Origin: Lucinisca nassula
Lineage: Eukaryota > Mollusca > Bivalvia > Lucinida > Lucinidae
Reading direction: 5' to 3'
Assembly: GCA_963580285.1 (NCBI GenBank)
Contig: OY757024.1
Location: forward strand, 120,528,045-120,592,044
DNA: 64,000 nucleotides
Position 1 is the first letter of the stretch. Each line of letters starts with the position of its first letter. Positions 52,101 through 62,336 of this stretch are shown one piece after another. The position numbers were made by a program, and so were the translations under genes. The notes below the pieces were generated by a model. It did no database searches and had not been told where the DNA came from. It was given only the letters and a program-made list of their open reading frames with translations.

Positions 52101-52589
52101 ACTTTTTTATTGGTTATAATATATGATTTTTCCTGCTGATCCTGATGTTACTGGTTGGGCAGTTAGCTAACCTGGGACCTCCTGATGACCAGCCAGTCAA
52201 ACCATTTTTGACTAAATTTCTTCAGCAGAATCCTTCTTAATAAATTGTTTTAGTCTCAAACATTTCTGACTTTAAAACAATCAAGTTACTAAGTATAATG
52301 TATTCATTCAGATCACAAACAACAAGGCAAACAGTTAGTACAACTAGTGTAGATCCCGGTCCATCTATGAAAATTGTATAAAAAAGGCAATAAAATCGTT
52401 ATTATTTCAAATTATTCTCACAAACTTGGCCATATTATCTGTCTACATAGCATTTGAACTTGTATATGTTTAAATGTACAATATCCATGGTATAATTGGT
52501 AATATAGTTTGTTTTTGGTTATGAGAATTTGTTTTCGGTTATTTCCGGTAAAAGTTTGTTTTCGGTTTTCCCAAATACCGTTTGCTAGT

Positions 52590-52822
52590 TCCTTCAGGAC
52601 TCTGGGGTGAAGCTCATCGGGTCCTAAGGCCTTGCTGGGGTTTAAGCCTTTAAGTAATTTGATCACTCCTGCAGCTGTCACAACAATATTATCCATGAAT
52701 GGGGCCGATCTTCCAGTCAATGGAACCTCCGTGAACTCAATTTTATTAAATGCATCATTGAATTGACCAACTAATTCCTCTGCCCTTTCAGAGTCTGATT
52801 CAGCAACCCCAATAATTTCACC
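52590..52822 (-). pseudogene. LINE-2 RT N-terminal segment, cut off by insertion
   Basis: Minus-strand frame ESDSERAEELVGQFNDAFNK then LTGRSAPFMDNIVV and LNPSKALGPDELHPRVLKEL, which joins the frame ending at 50821 once the insert is removed. 5' end truncated near 52822. Confidence 0.75.
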
Positions 52823-53097
52823 GAAGATACGACACTGGACTTAGGACCCTTCCAAAAATTTTATTAACCGTCATTTTTAATTCCAGTATATTAATTCCAG
52901 TTTACCGATATATCAGATTGTAGGTCGTGGCGCCTAGGTCGGCTGCCTGTCTGATTTTTTTTTTTTTCCAACTTGGGCCCCTTCTTTCACTAACCCCTCG
53001 ATTTGTTGGTACTAGCTGCATAACTGTCGTTTCGCGGTACGTATACTAACCGGAATGGACCGGAATGGACCCAATAACCGTACATCAAGGAATCCGG
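52823..53097. other. Unassigned interval with poly-T
   Basis: Poly-T at about 52957-52968 (possible reverse-strand poly(A)). ACCGGAATGGACCGGAATGG is a short tandem at 53049. No exon recognised. Confidence 0.4.
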
Positions 53098-53222
53098 GAC
53101 GTTTCGCCCCCAAACCGTTTCCTCCCCTAGTCGTTTCGCCCCCAAGACGTTTCCTCCCTGGTCGTTTCCCCCCCAGTCGTTTTGCCCCCCTAGTCGTTTC
53201 GTCCCCCTAGTCGTTTCGCCCA
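53098..53222 (+). repeat. CTAGTCGTTTCGCCCCC minisatellite, left arm
   Basis: Six to seven ~19 bp units. It is the inverted partner of 54823-54975. Both ends start with ACGTTTCGCCCCCAA when read inward, so the pair forms TIR-like arms around ~1.6 kb. No target duplication could be identified. Confidence 0.7.
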
Positions 53223-53555
53223 CTTTTCACTCTAAGGCTTATTTTCAATGTTGAACTTTTATTAGAAGTGAGAAGAGGCAAATATTTAAGTAGCATCATC
53301 GCCCTGTCACGTCAGCCTAAGTATCTGTATCTGGTCGTTAAGGGACTTCATTCATACTTGAACAGTATGTCTCTGATGGCGCGAGAAAAAGAGAAAGTGA
53401 GAAATATTGGAAAGAAAGAGAAATAGTGGATAGACAAGAAAGAAAAGAAAGGAAAGATTCCTGCCTGCTTTTTCAAATCATATCATTGGAAACCAGACCT
53501 CTCCGGCTACAGAAGCGTCGCCCAACCGGCACAGGTTAAAAAATCCCTCAGACTC
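53223..53555. other. Unassigned interval
   Basis: Purine-rich (AAAGAAAGAGAAATAG) stretch; no repeat family or exon recognised. Confidence 0.35.
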
Positions 53556-54070
53556 CGGGCCCATCGGAGTCTAACTGTTGGTTTTCTTTTGCTCCAGCAT
53601 TTCAGTGGTTTCTTGCTGTCGAGTCCTCACCGTTGTCTCACCTCTGTTGTTCTTTGATTTTTTGTGTTCACGGAGAGGTTGCACTGATGAGTTAGGAGGC
53701 CTTCATGCGGACTGAACAAATTATTTGTCTAAATCGCGACGGAAGTAAGGGCGAGGATTGTGGCCACGTAAAATCGATTTAAGCCCCCCCCCCCCCCCCA
53801 GTGGAAATCATTCCACTGACCGTTCCAAAGCGGTTCTTCTGTGGCGGTTTATTTATGGTGTTGTTTGTTACTTACTGTGTGTATCACTTGTGTCTTTTTA
53901 TTTTGGATGGCCATATGGCCATTTTGTGGGAAAGTAACTGTCCTTATGACCTTCCTTTGTTTAGGTTTCCATTGTGGTCTGGTCGCTTAATGTTTGTGTT
54001 TCTTTCCCTTTGGTGTCTTTGATGGGTGGAGTAAGTTAATTGTATCGATTCCTGATCTTTGTTTTACTTT
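53556..54070 (+). mobile_element. PLE copy D: 3' UTR only
   Basis: GGGCCCATCGGAGTCTAACT to GATCTTTGTTTTACTTTTAA. A poly-C run (13 Cs, 53787-53799) replaces the usual CCCCCC. Confidence 0.8.
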
Positions 54071-54089
54071 TAAATTACTTACAGACCGG

Positions 54090-54228
54090 CCCCTACCTAG
54101 CTAATAAAACGAGAGAGAAGACGGTCCCTGCTTGAAGGATACCAAGTCAGGGGCCTCAGAAACAGATGCTGGTAAAGAATTCCAATCGGGTATAGTCCTA
54201 GGGAAGAAGGTGTACTTGAATGTATCAA
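54090..54228 (-). pseudogene. LINE C-terminal fragment
   Basis: The minus strand reads DTFKYTFFPRTIPDWNSLPA then SVSEAPDLVSFKQG and a stop: another CR1-type LINE C-terminus, different from LINE-1 and LINE-2. Confidence 0.65.
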
Positions 54229-54383
54229 GCTAACCGCGTTGCCTGATCAGGGTCTGCACAATTTGCTTACAGTTCAGGAATTACTGGGTCGGACGCCGCA
54301 AATCTGATCAGAGTATACACATATTGCTGACAGAACAGTGATGAAAGGAATCGACTTGATTATTGCTTGATCCACTTTTATTT

Positions 54384-54552
54384 ATTACGTTGCATCGGCG
54401 TTGACGCGCCGTTGCGTAGACGACATTTGCGGCAATACTCAACCATGTATTACCTAGTGGGCACACAATGTGTATGCAACGTCGTATCAACGCCGATGCA
54501 ACTTTATTACGTTGCATCGGCATTGACGCGATGTTGCGTAGACGGCATACTT
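54384..54552. repeat. Direct and inverted GTTGCATCGGCGTTGA repeats
   Basis: TTATTACGTTGCATCGGC occurs at about 54383 and 54505, each followed by GTTGCGTAGACG, with an inverted TCAACGCCGATGCAA between them near 54488. Confidence 0.6.
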
Positions 54553-54705
54553 TGCAAAGAGAGCATGTTTTCACACCTTATCATTAAGGGCATTAATTGT
54601 GTGATTAATGTGTCAAATCAAACAAACAATGTGATTAACGGTATTAATCAAAACAGGTAATACTTATCATAATTCCTAATTAACATTTTCATTCAAAGAA
54701 CAGGT

Positions 54706-54709
<4 letters not shown>

Positions 54710-54783
<74 letters not shown>
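54710..54783. repeat. TC microsatellite
   Basis: About 36 uninterrupted CT/TC units. Confidence 0.95.
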
Positions 54784-54785
<2 letters not shown>

Positions 54786-54822
54786 ATATGAATCTTTTAT
54801 ATATAAAATATAGTAAAATAGT

Positions 54823-54975
54823 TTGGGGGCGAAACGACTAGGGTTTGGGGGCGAAACGACTAGGGTAAGGGGGCGAAAAGACTAGGGGCAAAAAAGGGGG
54901 CGAAACGACTAGGGGGGAAACGACTAGGGGGGAAACGACCAGGGGGGAAACGTCTTGGGGGCGAAACGTCTTGTT
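54823..54975 (-). repeat. GGGGGCGAAACGACTAGG minisatellite, right arm
   Basis: Eight to nine variant units, inverse of 53098-53222, ending at the start of the decayed LINE-2 copy. Confidence 0.75.
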
Positions 54976-54977
54976 AC

Positions 54978-56990
54978 CAGGAAGGATGCCCTAAAATTCG
55001 CAAGAGAGAAATACTTTAATGGTCATTCAGAAGCTCGGTCTGTCCAGGAGAACTTTGATTTGATAAAGTCTTTCATACAAGCTTCGTCCGAAAATCATAT
55101 CCCATCCAAAACTAGCAGGTCTGTATTCACATTTCCTTGGATCACACCAGAAACAAGAAGAAAAATTTGGAGGAGAAATAAGATTTATGCTAAGCCAAAA
55201 AAGTTGGGAAGTGGTAAACTCAGAGCAAAATTTGAAAACTTGAGACGAGAAATAAAAAAAATGACATCAAAAATCAGCATGATCAGTATGTAAATAACTT
55301 GGTAGGTGATGTAAAGGCAAATTCCAGAGACTTCTATAGATATATCAATAGCCAGAAGAAAGATAGGCAAGGTATCCCTCCCCTTAATAAAAGAGGAGGG
55401 AACGGGATCGCTGAATCGGACTCTGAAAGGGCAGAGGAATTGCTTGGTCAATTCAATGATGCATTTAATAAAACTGAGTTCAACGAGGTTCCATTGACTG
55501 GAAGATCGGCCCCTTTCATGGAAAATATTGTTGTATCCTCGGCGGGGTGATAAAGTTACTTAAAGGCTTGAACCCTTCTAAAGCTTTAGGGCCTGATGGG
55601 CTTCATCCTAGAGTCCTGAAGGGACTAGCAAACGAGTTAGGTCCAGTTTTTGCTCATCCTTTCCAACAAACTCTCGATACGGGTGAAATTCCCAAAGAAT
55701 GGCTCCTATATAGCTAGCGAACATCTGTCCACTTTTCAAAAAAGGGGACAGGACTCTTGCTCGTAATTATCGCCCAGTGTCACTGACCTGTGTTCTATGT
55801 AAATTGCTTGAACACATAGTCTGCTCAAACATCATGGCACAATTGGATGAACATAAACTTTTGTCAGACAGACAACATGCATTAAGAAAAAGGCATAGTT
55901 CCGAAGCTCAGTTGAGCACGGTTAGATTCCTTCCTTTGCTACAGAAAACAGCGTGTTGTTGTCAATGGTGAATCTTCAGTATGGGCGCCAGATTTGTCTG
56001 GAGTCCCACAAGGGACTGTTCTTGGTCCTCTATTGTTCTCCCTGAACATCAATGATATTTCCACTGACATTGACTCAGAAATAAGACTTTTCGCAGATGA
56101 CTGTGTTTGTTACCGGGAAAATAGAGATACAGATGAATCACTGAAACTTCAGGCTGACATAGATAAATTAGGATGTTGGGCCCGAAAATGGGGCATGAGA
56201 TTTCAGCCAGTTAAATGCAATATTATGCAGATAACAAGGAAGAGATCTAATAAAGTTTAGGCTTCTTACACTTTAAAGGGAACGGTCCTCGAAAATGTGA
56301 ATTCCATTAAATACCTTGGTGTGACAATCACTCACGATTTGAGATGGAATACACACATTAGCAATATGTGTACAAAGGCGAATAGAACACTTGGATTCCT
56401 GAGGCGAAATCTTCATCAGTGTACTCAGGATGTGAAAGAGACAGCATACAGGGGACTTGTTCGCCCAATCTTGGAATATGGTAGTTGCATCTGGGACCCA
56501 AGCGGAGTGGTCCTAAATGAAGAAATTGAAAAAGTTCAGATTAGAGCTGCTAGATTTGTAACTGGAAATTAATGCTTTGAAACTGGGAGCATGACTGGAA
56601 TTCTAGGAAAATTTAGATGGGAGTCTCTCAAGAAAAGGAGAAGAGAGAGTAGGCTCATACTCTTATACAAAGGTCTAAAGGGTGCTGCCAGCATTCCAAC
56701 AGATGGCCTTGTTCCCCCGGCTAGGCACTGTAGAAAGCACCATTCAATGACGTTTCAGAACCTTACTGCAAGAAGGGATATTTATAAAGAATCGTTCTTC
56801 CCCCGAACCATTAGAGATTGGAATGTCCTTCCCGATTCCATTATTTCGACGGCTGAAGGTGCTGAGGATTGTGTAGCTTAGTTTACATCTTTGGTTAGAG
56901 CTAGGGACTAACTTCCCATATCACAGATCCTGGTGTATGAATGTCTTTTGACGTGTCACCAGTAACAATTCTGATTCTGATTCTGTCTCA
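54978..56990 (+). mobile_element. LINE-2 copy, decayed
   Basis: Runs from the endonuclease-RT linker (DALKFAREKYFNGHSE) to the 3' UTR and TTCTGA tail at 56966-56986. Orientation is opposite to LINE-2 at 49322-52822. Confidence 0.8.
54985..56881 (+). pseudogene. LINE-2 reverse transcriptase pseudogene
   Basis: Successive segments match LINE-2: the linker (FTFPWITPETRRKIWRRNKI), RDFYRYINSQKKDRQGIPPL, LNPSKALGPDGLHPRVLK, GEIPKEWLL then stop, LTCVLCKLLEHIVCSNIMAQ, SGVPQGTVLGPLLFSLNIND, LFADDCVCY, IKYLGVTITHDLRWNTHISN and the FFPRTIRDWNVLPDSI end. Stops and frameshifts near 55290, 55548, 55716, 56260 and 56572 break the frame. A deletion of about 190 bp at about 55922 removes RT motif A with its catalytic aspartate. 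It cannot encode an active enzyme. Older than the copy at 49.4 kb judging by the number of lesions. Confidence 0.82.
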
Positions 56991-57034
56991 CTGACTTTGA
57001 TTTAGGAGTTGATTGCGTTTGTTGTGGAGGGCAG

Positions 57035-57390
57035 AACAAAGTCCCCTAGACGTTGATTCCAGATCGTGTAAAAGAGTGCCCAGAATAATACTGGTTGCTG
57101 AATTTCACGCTCCAGGACTGTACAATCCAGAATAATCGCCACGAACTTGCTATCAGATTCCGCTCCCTACATACATCCGACATCCAATCAGAACTACCAA
57201 AAAGATGCATACTATGCACTACATTCAAATCCCTACTACTGCCAGTTACTATAAATACAGTTTCTTTCCCTTGGCAGTGGTACAATGGAATCACCTTCCT
57301 CCTTATGCTGTTGTGTGCTCCAATCTGGATTCTTTCAGATCGACCATATGCACCCTCCATCACCCAATGCCATGAACCGTGAAACATTGT
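57035..57390 (+). pseudogene. LINE C-terminal fragment
   Basis: Read across frames: RHELAIRFRSLHTSDIQ and then YYKYSFFPLAVVQWNHLPPY with SNLDSFRSTI, ending in a stop after HHPMP. A CR1-type LINE C-terminus from yet another family. Confidence 0.65.
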
Positions 57391-57528
57391 TTTTATCTGC
57401 TTTTAATCTCTACTTTACTAACACTGTTTTTACTTTCAATTCTCCTAAAATCTAATACGTTTTCTTCTATCAAACTTTTCTTTTTCTGGCGCGAGCAGCT
57501 GCACATAATCCTCGCGAGAGGGTGCTGC

Positions 57529-57645
<117 letters not shown>

Positions 57646-57681
57646 TTAGATTTAAGTTCCCTTGTCTGATCACCACCGCAG

Positions 57682-57935
57682 CAATCTTTCCACTGACCGT
57701 TCCAAGGCGGTTCTTCTGTGGCGATTTATTTATGTTGTTGTTTGTTACTTACTGTGTGTATCACTTGTGTCTTTTTATTTTGGATGGCCATAAGGCCATT
57801 TTGTGGGAAAGTAACTGTCCTTATGGCCTTCCTTTGTTTAGGTTTCCATTATGGTCTGGTCGCTTAATGTTTGTGTTTCTTTCCTTTGGTGTCTTTGGTG
57901 GTTCCTGATCTTTGTTTTACTTCTACTTTACTTGC
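57682..57935 (+). mobile_element. PLE copy E: short 3' end
   Basis: CAATCTTTCCACTGACCGTT to GATCTTTGTTTTACTTCTAC. Confidence 0.75.
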
Positions 57936-58196
57936 GGCCCTCTGTAACACATACAGGTATAACATCAATCAACATAAAACATATATACATATATGCTTAT
58001 TTGTAGCATTTCTCGACTCTAACGCCACAAAATAATTCAGGATTCGTGAGAATTTTTTAGATATAGATGAACAATCCAAAAGAACTAGCACTAAACTTTA
58101 TTCCTCTATTTAATCCTCATAACTGAAATATAATCTGCCCGACAATCATAAAATGCGCCCTTATACACCCTGACATAAGCTGCAAGTCTCCTGTCA
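57936..58196. other. Unassigned interval
   Basis: AT-rich, nothing recognised. Confidence 0.4.
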
Positions 58197-60145
58197 AAGT
58201 TTGCTGTGTGTGTTAACGAAGGCCAAGACAAGCTTCCTACGCTATACTGGTTACCAAAAGTTCATAAAAAAAACTTACAAAGCACGGTTTATTGCAAATT
58301 CTAGCTCTTGCACTACCACTGAACTTTCTAAATCATTAACTTCCTGTCTTACTGCTATTAAAACGCATGCAATTAAATATTGTGATAAAGTCTTTGAAAG
58401 ATCAGAAAGAAATCTGTTTTGGTCTATAAAAAATTCGAATGAGGTTTTAAATAAACTGAAATCTAGACATTTTCGTGCTTCTAGTCTGTCTACCTACGAT
58501 TTTCCACTCTTTACACTACACTTCCTCATAATCTTGTAAAAGAAAAACTTAATGATTTAATTGAATTGGCTTTTCACAGAGAAGATTCTCTCTATCTTGC
58601 ATGTAATGTCAGAAATGCATTTTTCACTTCTAAAGAGCATAAGAATTATACACTTTGGTCATGTCAGAAAGTGTGTGATGCCCTCACCTTTCTACTTGAC
58701 AATATTTATATTAGATTCGGTACTAAGTTATTTACACAAATTGTGGGTATTCCGATGGGTACTAATTGCGCACCTCTTGTGGCTGATCTGTTCTTGTATT
58801 GTTATGAAAGAGACTTCATTTTGTCGCTTTCCATTGATAACCAATCTGAAATTATTGAAGCTTTTAGCTCTACTTCTAGATATTTAGATGATTTATTAAA
58901 TATTGATCATACCTATTTTGATGGTTTGATCAGTCAAATTGACCCCCTAGAACTTCAGTTAAATAAAGCAAATTCTTCTGATACCGAGGCCCCGTTTTTC
59001 GATTTACATCTATCTATTGTAGATGGATTTGTTTCGTGCAAAATTTATGATAAACGCGATGACTTTGATTTTGAGATTGTAAATTTTCCTTTTTTGGATG
59101 GTGATGTTCCTCGTGCGCCATCCTATGGCGTTTATATTTCGCAATTAATTTGATTTGTTAGAGTGTGTAGTCATCTAACTGACTTCAACACTCGTAATAC
59201 AATATTAACGGCTAAACTCCTTAATCAGGGTTATCGGTACCATAAACTACGCAAAGCCTTTTTAAAATTTTATAGACGCCATTCTGATTTAATTTCAAAA
59301 TTCAATATTGGACTTAAATCTCTACTGCAACAAGGTCTATCGGAACCCGAATATTATGGTGACTTAGTATATAAATTCAGAAAAATATATAACCGCAATG
59401 ACTTCAGCACCCAATTTCGTAAAATCATTCTTCGATATAAAAAGATTGGGTACAACATGGATATTATACGACAGACTGCATGCATGGTAGTTAATCCAAT
59501 CACGGTTGGCAACTTTGCTTCCCTCTTTAATTGCACGCCGGTGGGTTGGGCCTCAGATTCTATGACGGCTCCAACGTAAAGGCTTATTGAGAATTAGAGA
59601 AGTAATGTTGGTTGGTGCCTGATGCTCTGTCTCTGTTCGGGCTCATCGGAGTCTAACTGTTGGTTTTCTTTTGCTCCAGCATTTCAGTGGTTTCTTGCTG
59701 TCGAGTCCTAACCGTTGTCTCGCCTCTGTGGTTCTTTGATTATTTGTGTTCAGGGAGATGTTGCACTGATGAGTTAGGAGGCCTTCATGCGGACTGAACA
59801 AATTATTTGTCTAAATCGCGACGGAAGTAAGGGCGAGGATTGTGGCCACGTAAAATCGATTTAAGCCCCCCAGGGGAAATCTTTCCACTGACCGTTCGAA
59901 GGCGGTTCTTCTGTGGCGATTTATTTATGTTGTTGTTTGTTACTTACTGTGTGTACCACTTGTGTCTTTTAATTTTGGATGGCCATATGGCCATTTTGTG
60001 GGAAAGTAACTGTCCTTATGGCCTTCCTTTGTTTAGGTTTCCATTATGGTCCGGTCGCTTAATGTTTGTATTTCTTTCCCTTTGATGTCTTTGATGGGTG
60101 GGTAAGTTAATTTATCGATTCCTGATCTTTGTTTTACTTCTACTT
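58197..60145 (+). mobile_element. PLE copy F
   Basis: Longest RT coverage in the window plus the complete 3' UTR (TGGTTGGTGCCTGATGCTCT ... TTGTTTTACTTCTAC). 5'-truncated at GTTTGCTGTGTGTGTTAACG. The 3' end abuts the Ty3/gypsy remnant. Confidence 0.82.
58200..59579 (+). pseudogene. Penelope-like reverse transcriptase, one nonsense plus frameshifts
   Basis: Opens in the KARFIANSSSC segment preceded by a broken LPKLHK-equivalent. After frameshifts near 58245 and 58500-58560, one frame runs 58566-59579 with GIPMGTNCAPLVADLFLYCY, SRYLDDLLNID (YLDD catalytic pair) and EAPFFDLHLSIVDGFV, the RVCSHLTDFNTRN box and the C-terminal RQTACMVVNPITVGNFASLF. It is interrupted only by TGA at 59151-59153. The LPKLHK entry, the late FLDL-like box and the R-x-CS box are features of Penelope-like RTs; a relationship to another RT lineage is not excluded. 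No GIY-YIG nuclease motif follows the RT. Confidence 0.75.
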
Positions 60146-60149
60146 TTCT

Positions 60150-61055
60150 CATGCTGGTAGAACACACACCTTTTGGCTTTTAGTTTCAGTCCAGTTTCTG
60201 TTAGTCTTACAAATATACTTGCGAGGTGATGAATATGACATTCAAATGTCTTGCTAAACACAATGATATAATCAAGGTATAGAACAGCAGTATACCATTG
60301 AAGTCCTGCAAGTGCAAGGGAAAGTCGCGTTGGTATGGCATAGTCCAAATGGCAATGTAACAAAATGGTACACACCGCCTCTCGGGGTCGCAAAAGCTGC
60401 CTTCTCTTTATCAAGTTCATCAAGAGGAACCTGCTGATATGCCATATCACAATCAAGGCATGTAAACCAGTCAGATCGAGAAAGAGCATCAAGATTGTCG
60501 TTTGTACGTGGTATTGGATAGGCATCATTGATAGTCTTTTCGTTAAGCTTCCTGTAATCAACGCACATTCTGCAACTTACATCTTTCTTCCTGACCAAAA
60601 CGGGCTGTGCAGACCACAGGCTCATGGATTTCTCGACCAAACCTTTTTCTTCCAATTTCTTAATTTCTTCTTCAAGTACATCCCATTTGAATAAAGAAAT
60701 CCGTCTTGGAGCTTCTTTGTTGGGAGTTTCGTAATTTAACTTGATTTTGTGACTCCCAATTGTTGTACGGCCTACTTCACATGGTTTTGCAAAATTGTCT
60801 TCATGCTGAATGATGAAATGTTTTGAAATGGACACTTTGTTCAGGTGATAAATATTCACATCCATTTTCAAACATTTGTTTCAGATGTTCTGGAAATCCT
60901 AGTCCTGTTGTGGTGTAATTCTTCTGTAAATTATTCTCTTCGAGTCCTTCCAAGTCAAAGGAATGTCCTATTTCCTCTACAGGAGACAGTAATGCCACAG
61001 GAGTACCTCTGTTTATTGTAATTCCGGTATCACCTAGGTATAATATCCTTGCATA
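60150..61055 (-). pseudogene. Ty3/gypsy pol remnant: RT domain
   Basis: Minus strand: RGTPVALLSP, then RRISLFKWDVLEEEIKKLEE, VRKKDVSCRMCVDYRKLNEK, DAYPIPRTNDNLDALS, FTCLDCDMAYQQVPLDE and FATPRGGVYHFVTLPFGL, the typical order of a Ty3/gypsy RT from linker to palm. A frameshift near 60310 leads to LYLDYIIVFSKTFE, where the catalytic YLDD has become YLDY. It is truncated on the left (60150) by PLE F and separated on the right by PLE G from the protease-side segment at 61997. No LTR seen. Dead copy. Confidence 0.8.
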
Positions 61056-61059
61056 GACT

Positions 61060-61995
61060 TAGACGGTACCATAAACTACACAAAGCCTTTTCAAAATTTT
61101 TATAGATGTCATTCTGATTATATTTCAAAATTCAATATTGGACTTAAATCTCTCCTACAACAAGGTCAATCAGTACCCGATTTTATGGTGACTTAGTATA
61201 CAAATTCAGAAAAATATATTACCGCAATGACTTCAGCACCCAATTTCGTAAAAATCATTCTTCGATATAAAAAGATTGGGTACACCATAAATGTTATGCG
61301 ACAGACTGCATGCATGGTGGTTAACCCAATCACGGTTGACAACTTTGCTTCCCTCTTTAATTGCACGCCGGTGGGTCAGACCTCAGATTCTATGACGGTT
61401 CCAGTGTTAAGGCTTATTGAGAATTAGAGAGATCTAATTCAAGGTAATGTTGGTTGGTGCCTGATGCTCTATCTCTGGTCGGGCCCATCGGAGTCTAACG
61501 GTTGGTTTTCTTTTGCTCCAGCATTTCAGTGGTTTCTAGCTGTTGAGTCCTCACCGTTGTTCCATCTCTGTGGTTGTTTGATTATTTGTGTTCACGGAGA
61601 TGTTGCACTGGTGGGTTGGAGGCCTTCATGCGGGCTAGGTGGTTGTTTGTCTGAGTCGCGGCGGAGCGGGGGATGAGGATTGTGGCTGCGTGGGGTCGGT
61701 TGGGCCCCCCAGTAGAATTCGTCTCCACTGACCGTATCAAGGCGGTTCGTCTGTCGCGGTTTATTTTTGTGATGGTTTGTCTTTTGGTGTTTGTGATGCT
61801 TTTATTATTTTATTTTGGATTGCCAATTGGCCATTTTGTGGGAAAGTAACTGTCCTTTTTGCTTTCCGCTATTGATGTTTCAATTAGGTCTGTTTCCATT
61901 AGGTTCATGTTTGTGCTTCTTTCCCTTTGGTGTCTCTGATGGGGGCTGTGGGTTGATTGTATCGATTCCTGATCATTGCTTTCACTTCTATTTTA
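61060..61995 (+). mobile_element. PLE copy G, inserted in the gypsy remnant
   Basis: Starts ACGGTACCATAAACTACACA (late RT frame, with frameshifts), passes the VVNPITVDNFASLFNCTP-coding end, and continues through the 3' UTR to TCACTTCTATTTTAG. The gypsy frame continues on both sides. The 3' UTR segment at about 61600-61712 carries a dense run of A-to-G differences from all other copies. Confidence 0.82.
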
Positions 61996-61996
61996 G

Positions 61997-62335
61997 AAGT
62001 GTCAACAAGAGTCCTAGCAACCGCAAGACCATATGTTTGCACAAACTTCCGCACCGGAGCCAAAATGTCAAGTTCACTGCCTCTACCTTTGGATCCGCAT
62101 GATCTGTTTTCAGCTTAATGTGACAAACGCTTTAATTTCCTGGTGGAGCATAAAAAGCATCCACAGTCACATACTTTCGCAACACATTCTTTTGTTTCCT
62201 GTGATAAATATTCTGGCCACTAAGTTTTATGATGACTTCCCGTGCATCTTAATCGAAATTGCATTCAAATCGGGTGATAAAATCTTCTCCGAGCAAGTTG
62301 TTTGTAACATCATCAACAATAACAGGAAAGTATAC
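61997..62335 (-). pseudogene. Ty3/gypsy pol remnant: protease end and linker
   Basis: Minus-strand pieces VYFPVIVDDVTNNLLGEDFI (resembles the end of a retropepsin with its LLG-D-F motif) and ILAPVRKFVQTYGLAVART then LVDTS, the linker that precedes RGTPVALLSP across the PLE G insertion. Several frameshifts. Confidence 0.6.
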
Positions 62336-62336
62336 T

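Larger units (their letters stand above)
50831..52580. mobile_element. 1.75 kb foldback DNA transposon, ~450 bp TIRs, 9 bp duplication
   Basis: GGGTATTTGGGAAAACCG at the left and its inverse at the right, pairing for roughly 450 bp (50831-51278 against 52130-52580) at about 90% identity by eye. TTTGCTAGT at 50822-50830 and 52581-52589 is the exact target duplication; removing the insert rejoins LINE-2. Subterminal AACCGAAAACAAA repeats. The interior carries SINE remnants and no transposase. TSD and TIR lengths resemble Mutator-like foldback elements. Confidence 0.85.
49322..52822 (-). mobile_element. LINE-2: CR1/L2-like, split by a foldback element
   Basis: Minus-strand element from about 52822 (5'-truncated) to a TTCTGA tail at 49327-49345. 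Coding sequence is interrupted at 50831-52580. A second, more decayed copy lies at 54978-56990 in the opposite orientation. Confidence 0.8.

Noticed and set aside
52990..53223. Gly-rich repeat protein on the minus strand
   Set aside because: Encoded by the CTAGTCGTTTCGCC minisatellite only.
53098..54975. 9 bp target duplication AAGGAATCC / AAGGATGCC around the minisatellite pair
   Set aside because: Only 7 of 9 match, and one copy is not adjacent to the inverted arm (about 14 bp away), so I could not accept it as a TSD.
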